A stretch of DNA of 8,382 nt from NCBI GenBank assembly GCA_016550425.1, contig JABXGS010000010.1, positions 1 to 8,382 of the forward strand, in the 5' to 3' direction. The DNA is from an archaeon (lineage in GTDB: Archaea > Asgardarchaeota > Hermodarchaeia > Hermodarchaeales > Hermodarchaeaceae). Below, one piece after another: positions 5,717 through 8,382 of this stretch. The notes under the pieces are model-generated. The model was given only the letters and a program-made list of their open reading frames with translations. It had not been told where the DNA came from and searched no databases. A program made the translations under genes and the position numbers. How positions within the stretch are numbered: position 1 is the stretch's first letter; every line of letters begins with the position of its first letter.

Positions 5717-7032
5717 ACTCATCAGCCAATGAGACTGAAGCCACGTTGTCTTCTCCTTTAACTGAACAGCCCACACTTGGATCTCGAATTAGTGCCTACT
5801 TCTCCAACAGTTTTCAGCTCTATCGATCCTGGTGGAAAGAAATAGGCCTGGGGTTCTTTATTCGGATGCTTACTTTGGCTGTCATACTGTATATTGCGAA
5901 TATCAACCCAACCTTCCCCGACGTCAATGACATGAATGAGCTCCTGACCCAAGGCCTCACCTATATGTTTAGCGGACTTAATCCCTATAACCGAGATTAC
6001 TGGTTAACTGCTTTAGCTACAGGTCCCTGTGACGGGTATCCTCAGAATTTCATTAATTATGGACCCGGAAGCTTACTCTTCCACATTCCCTGTATGATTT
6101 ATCCATACTCATTTGATTTCGCAGGCTGCATGGATTTTCAACCCAGTTTCATGGCGCTCCATATGTTCTTTGATTTTCTGCTCTTCGACCGTATGATGCG
6201 GTCAGGGAACAGACTTGCCGCTTTGTTTGTCTGGATAAATCCCGTAATGGTAACCTTGAACTTGGTAACACACATGAGTGTCGTACTCTTCTTAGTGTGG
6301 ATGGGTTACGAAAAATGGAAAGATCCTTTCTGGTCGGCATTTTGGCTCGGGATTGGTGCAATTACCTACCAATACATCGGACTACTTCTCCTTTTTGCGA
6401 TTGCATATCATTTCCGCAGCTATCGAAAATGGATTTATGGTGTGTTACCTGCGGTGGTCATCTTTGGGCTCTTTCAACTTTGGGCATCCCTGGAAGCCAT
6501 CCTTTATCTTCAACCCACACGACATTTGGCATTGTTGAATGATTTATTATTCGTTCAATTTGGTCGTTCCTATGAAGCTTGGCCATTACGAATTCATTCA
6601 TGGTGGAGTTGGACGGGATCCATCCCTGCAATCATTTTCAATGTCTTCTGGATTGTAGCTAACTCCATCTGGGCTAGCTTAAGCCTCCCTACAGTCGATC
6701 CAGATTTATGGGCTCAAATCGGTGATCCCATGCAAATTATTACACGCAGTCTCCTTCCGCCCGATGGGATACGGGTCAGCGTAATCTTCACGCTTTTTGC
6801 CGTAATTGTACTCGTCATACTGTTAGTTAGGGTGTTGCTTCGACCTGAGTTAGGAAAGAGTATTCTCTACAGCTTCGTCAGCATGGCTTTATTTCTAATT
6901 GGCGCGCCTGCGGGTATTTGGCATCACAACTTCATTATGATAATTCCTGCCTTCTTTCTATTGGTCTATACACAGGAATTACCCCGCTTTCGAAGAAGAC
7001 TCGGGCTACGAGACCATGAGCTACCCGAATAA
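5713..7032 (+). CDS. multi-pass membrane protein, GT-C glycosyltransferase-like (paralogue 2)
   Basis: This 439-residue protein is a diverged tandem copy of the preceding gene. Matching blocks occur in the same order: DMNEL (73-77), GLNPY (88-92), NYGPG (115-119, where the first copy has NYPP), CMDF (139-142), WINP (174-177), TYQ (218-220), GSIP (302-305) and a histidine near the last helices (GIWHHN against GLAHYW). The first 40 residues are polar and the first membrane helix is near 44-63. Acidic residues D70 and D73 in the first loop are candidates for the catalytic acid of a GT-C enzyme. The first loop is longer than in copy 1 and holds three cysteines (C106, C127, C139), absent from copy 1, which might form a disulfide outside the membrane. 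Predicted role: lipid-linked-sugar-dependent transfer of a second residue, or partner of the first copy. The specific reaction is unknown. Confidence 0.75.
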   Translation: MNSSANETEATLSSPLTEQPTLGSRISAYFSNSFQLYRSWWKEIGLGFFIRMLTLAVILYIANINPTFPDVNDMNELLTQGLTYMFSGLNPYNRDYWLTALATGPCDGYPQNFINYGPGSLLFHIPCMIYPYSFDFAGCMDFQPSFMALHMFFDFLLFDRMMRSGNRLAALFVWINPVMVTLNLVTHMSVVLFLVWMGYEKWKDPFWSAFWLGIGAITYQYIGLLLLFAIAYHFRSYRKWIYGVLPAVVIFGLFQLWASLEAILYLQPTRHLALLNDLLFVQFGRSYEAWPLRIHSWWSWTGSIPAIIFNVFWIVANSIWASLSLPTVDPDLWAQIGDPMQIITRSLLPPDGIRVSVIFTLFAVIVLVILLVRVLLRPELGKSILYSFVSMALFLIGAPAGIWHHNFIMIIPAFFLLVYTQELPRFRRRLGLRDHELPE

Positions 7033-7059
7033 GGGTTTAAACATATCAAAGGGTTTAAA
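7031..7059 (+). repeat. two exact 11-base direct repeats with TATA-like cores
   Basis: AAGGGTTTAAA occurs at 7031-7041 and again at 7049-7059, spaced 18 bases start to start. The first copy overlaps the stop codon of the membrane gene. Each contains TTTAAA, close to an archaeal TATA box, and the first lies in the palindrome GTTTAAAC (7035-7042). Either could serve as the promoter of the four-cysteine gene, with a leader of about 40-60 bases; the repeat could also be a regulator site. Confidence 0.45.
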
Positions 7060-7121
7060 TTCGAGAGACGTGTTAAGTCAGCTTGGCTTGCAGGCTACTA
7101 TCGAGGGTAGGATGTACACCT

Positions 7122-7664
7122 ATGCCAAGTGAGCTTAAGCGAATAGAAGCAGCGCGGGAGCTTCTCAAACTCTTCCACACCCGGAAGCGTATTGAAACCA
7201 TCATGGAGAAGTATACTTCCCCACCAGGTGAGTGTCCATTCTACGACAAGTCAGTCCTCAGCCATTGCACACTTGAACCCCACGCCGCACATATACAAGA
7301 TTGCCGCGGGCGAACTTTTTTAGACGGCATGCTTTGCGAGACCATCGCTGATCTCCCATTTGACCGAAGAGCCAACATCACATTTTCCAACGCTCTCGAA
7401 GCTCTTCGTGTAGCCCAAACCCAAGATCCCCGAACACTTAGCGCCTTCCTCAGTGCTTTCACCGATGGCTACTGGGAACTCCTTGCTGAAGGTGGACTTG
7501 AAGAACACGAAGCCCTAACAAAAAGCATCCTTGAGCTAGAAGCCCTACTTGCCGAATATTTTGCTGACCGCCGATTTGATTTACGTAATCAGATAAAAGA
7601 TGTTGTCGGTGAATTAACTACCGAGTTTCGACGTCATTTACAAACAACCATTAAATGTACGTAA
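7122..7664 (+). CDS. small four-cysteine protein of unknown function
   Basis: I do not recognise this 180-residue protein. From ATG 7122 it begins with a basic helical stretch (about 1-31). A cysteine-rich region follows with C38, C49, C61 and C72, spaced almost evenly (10, 11 and 10 residues between), together with H48, H54 and H57. The second half (about 80-180) looks alpha-helical and rich in Leu, Glu and Arg, without membrane segments or signal peptide. The cysteine/histidine region could bind zinc or an iron-sulfur cluster; this is inference, because the long spacing fits no classical CxxC finger. An in-frame TTG at 7083 would add 13 residues but has no ribosome binding site; AGGA (7109-7112) gives weak support to ATG 7122. 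The gene follows the membrane pair by 89 bases, behind the repeated AAGGGTTTAAA, so it probably has its own promoter. Reading frame and composition support a real gene. Confidence 0.7.
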   Translation: MPSELKRIEAARELLKLFHTRKRIETIMEKYTSPPGECPFYDKSVLSHCTLEPHAAHIQDCRGRTFLDGMLCETIADLPFDRRANITFSNALEALRVAQTQDPRTLSAFLSAFTDGYWELLAEGGLEEHEALTKSILELEALLAEYFADRRFDLRNQIKDVVGELTTEFRRHLQTTIKCT

Positions 7665-7697
7665 TCCCACTCTAACGACCTCCTAACAGACTCGTGC

Positions 7698-7703
7698 TTT
7701 TTT
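7698..7703 (+). terminator. T6 run, possible archaeal terminator
   Basis: A run of six T begins 34 bases after the stop of the four-cysteine gene. Archaeal RNA polymerase often ends at such runs without a strong hairpin. The flanking TCCTAA (7681-7686) and TTAGGA (7702-7707) could form a weak stem. Confidence 0.35.
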
Positions 7704-7800
7704 AGGAATTAGGTCTCATTATGAACTGAGAATATCGATGCTTGGTTATTTCATTCCTAAATAGAAGTGGATACTCTCCTCGTTTATGTTGCTTATCTTA

Positions 7801-7817
7801 CTCTCTCCTCTTTTTTT
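7801..7817 (+). terminator. pyrimidine tract ending in T7, possible second terminator
   Basis: CTCTCTCCTC followed by seven T is the longest T-run in the window and lies about 100 bases before the secreted protein gene. It may be a backup end for transcripts coming from the left. Confidence 0.35.
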
Positions 7818-7904
7818 GCCTGCAACTAGGACTATTTTGGCTATTTAGACATCCAACGGTGCGTTTTTAAGTTAGTTTTCCTATCGACCATTAACCCATT
7901 TTTT

Positions 7905-7909
7905 GGGAG
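7905..7909 (+). promoter_or_regulatory. ribosome binding site for the secreted protein gene
   Basis: GGGAG lies nine bases before ATG 7919 and supports that codon as the start; the signal peptide begins immediately after it. Confidence 0.5.
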
Positions 7910-7918
7910 AATTCTGTT

Positions 7919-8382
7919 ATGAGAAATTCTAGGCTCATTTCAGTAGTGCTACTAGTCTCTCTACTATTCCCTATGTTCATCGCACCTGTAGTCTACATTC
8001 CCACATCGTCATCTCCTTTGGTTTCTTCTGAACCTATCAATGGTCCCAGCTTTTTTACAGAACCCATGGCCCTGACGATTCCACCGGATGCGATTCGTGT
8101 TGCGATATACAATGAACCCAATACGACCTCTCCCTCCTATGAAGGAGGCATTGGCTCAATCAATACTAATTCATCCAGCCAGATTGCTTCCATTCTCCAA
8201 GCTGCTGGATATCAGACAACACTGCTTGATACTAACGACATCTATAATCATCAACTTATGACTGCACATTACGATGTGTTTGTAATTCCTGACACTCTAC
8301 CCCGTGAGAGCATCACCAACCAGATTTACGAATACTGGCTTGGTGGGGGCGCCTTACTTGGTTTCGATAGTTTCGCAGTATA
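7919..8382 (+). CDS. secreted protein with glutamine-amidotransferase-like (BPL_N-like) domain, 3' end missing
   Basis: The frame runs open from ATG 7919 to the window edge, giving 154 residues and two extra bases. The N-terminus is a signal peptide or membrane anchor: MRNSR, then a hydrophobic stretch (6-27), followed by a Ser/Pro-rich linker (about 28-58). From residue 60 comes an alternating strand-helix pattern: RVAIYNE (60-66), a helix ending LQAAGY (93-98), LLDTNDI (102-108), YDVFVIPD (118-125), and YWLGGGALLGFDS (139-151). This order resembles the class I glutamine-amidotransferase-like fold, especially the biotin-protein-ligase N-terminal type. No cysteine is visible up to the edge, and the elbow after GGG reads GFDS, so a catalytic nucleophile is not seen; a binding or structural role outside the cell is possible. 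More domains may follow beyond the edge. It has its own ribosome binding site and is probably transcribed separately. Confidence 0.75.
   Translation, partial: MRNSRLISVVLLVSLLFPMFIAPVVYIPTSSSPLVSSEPINGPSFFTEPMALTIPPDAIRVAIYNEPNTTSPSYEGGIGSINTNSSSQIASILQAAGYQTTLLDTNDIYNHQLMTAHYDVFVIPDTLPRESITNQIYEYWLGGGALLGFDSFAV

Larger units (their letters stand above)
7665..7918. other. 254-base AT-rich gap without a gene
   Basis: I see no tRNA or conserved coding frame here. It holds two T-runs that could end transcription (7698-7703 and 7811-7817), a 9-base inverted repeat (7701-7709 with 7753-7761), a pyrimidine-rich tract (about 7797-7820) and the leader of the secreted protein gene. A TATA-like TTTTTAA (7864-7870) is a possible promoter element for that gene. 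Confidence 0.5.

Noticed and set aside
6297..6542. Two plus-strand open frames (6297-6542 and 6353-6538) within the second membrane paralogue
   Set aside because: Both are out-of-frame shadows; the main frame keeps the blocks shared with the first paralogue through this stretch.

Overview
The window most likely comes from an archaeon, and probably from the Asgard group (Thorarchaeota/Lokiarchaeota-like). The main reason is the protein at the left edge: a eukaryote-like Ras/Rab-type small GTPase carrying WDFGGEE in place of the Ras/Rab WDTAGQE, a variant I associate with the large GTPase families of Asgard archaea. Supporting signs are archaeal-style AT-rich TATA-like elements instead of bacterial -35/-10 boxes, GGTGA/AGGTGA/GGAGGT ribosome binding sites, a TTG start, and a GT2 / flippase-like / GT-C gene combination like archaeal dolichol-phosphate glycosylation loci. 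The assignment to Asgard is inference; no rRNA or other phylogenetic marker is present.

Layout. 1-534: the 3' part of the small GTPase, cut by the window edge. 630-1328: a soluble family 2 glycosyltransferase of the dolichol-phosphate-sugar synthase type. 1323-2072 (minus strand): an NDP-sugar nucleotidyltransferase, convergent with the previous gene, the two stop codons sharing one TTATAA. 2073-2223: a divergent control region with a perfect 8-bp inverted repeat. 2224-3270: a multi-pass flippase-like membrane protein (lysylphosphatidylglycerol-synthase TM family, PF03706/UPF0104). 3334-4395: a DUF362 protein. 4487-5716 and 5713-7032: two tandem, diverged, multi-pass membrane paralogues with GT-C-like features, translationally coupled by an ATGA overlap. 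7122-7664: a small four-cysteine protein I do not recognise. 7919 to the right edge: the 5' part of a secreted protein with a glutamine-amidotransferase-like (BPL_N-like) domain.

The genes from 630 to 7032 read together as a lipid-linked glycan module (inference). The nucleotidyltransferase makes an activated sugar. The GT2 enzyme moves a sugar from a nucleotide donor onto a polyprenyl/dolichyl phosphate at the inner membrane face. The PF03706 protein may help move or organise the lipid-linked sugar. The two GT-C-like proteins may use it on the outer face to build an N-glycan, S-layer glycan or glycolipid. The role of DUF362 here is unknown. The GTPase, the four-cysteine protein and the secreted protein are neighbours without a demonstrated link. 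I saw no tRNA, rRNA, CRISPR array, insertion sequence or phage gene.
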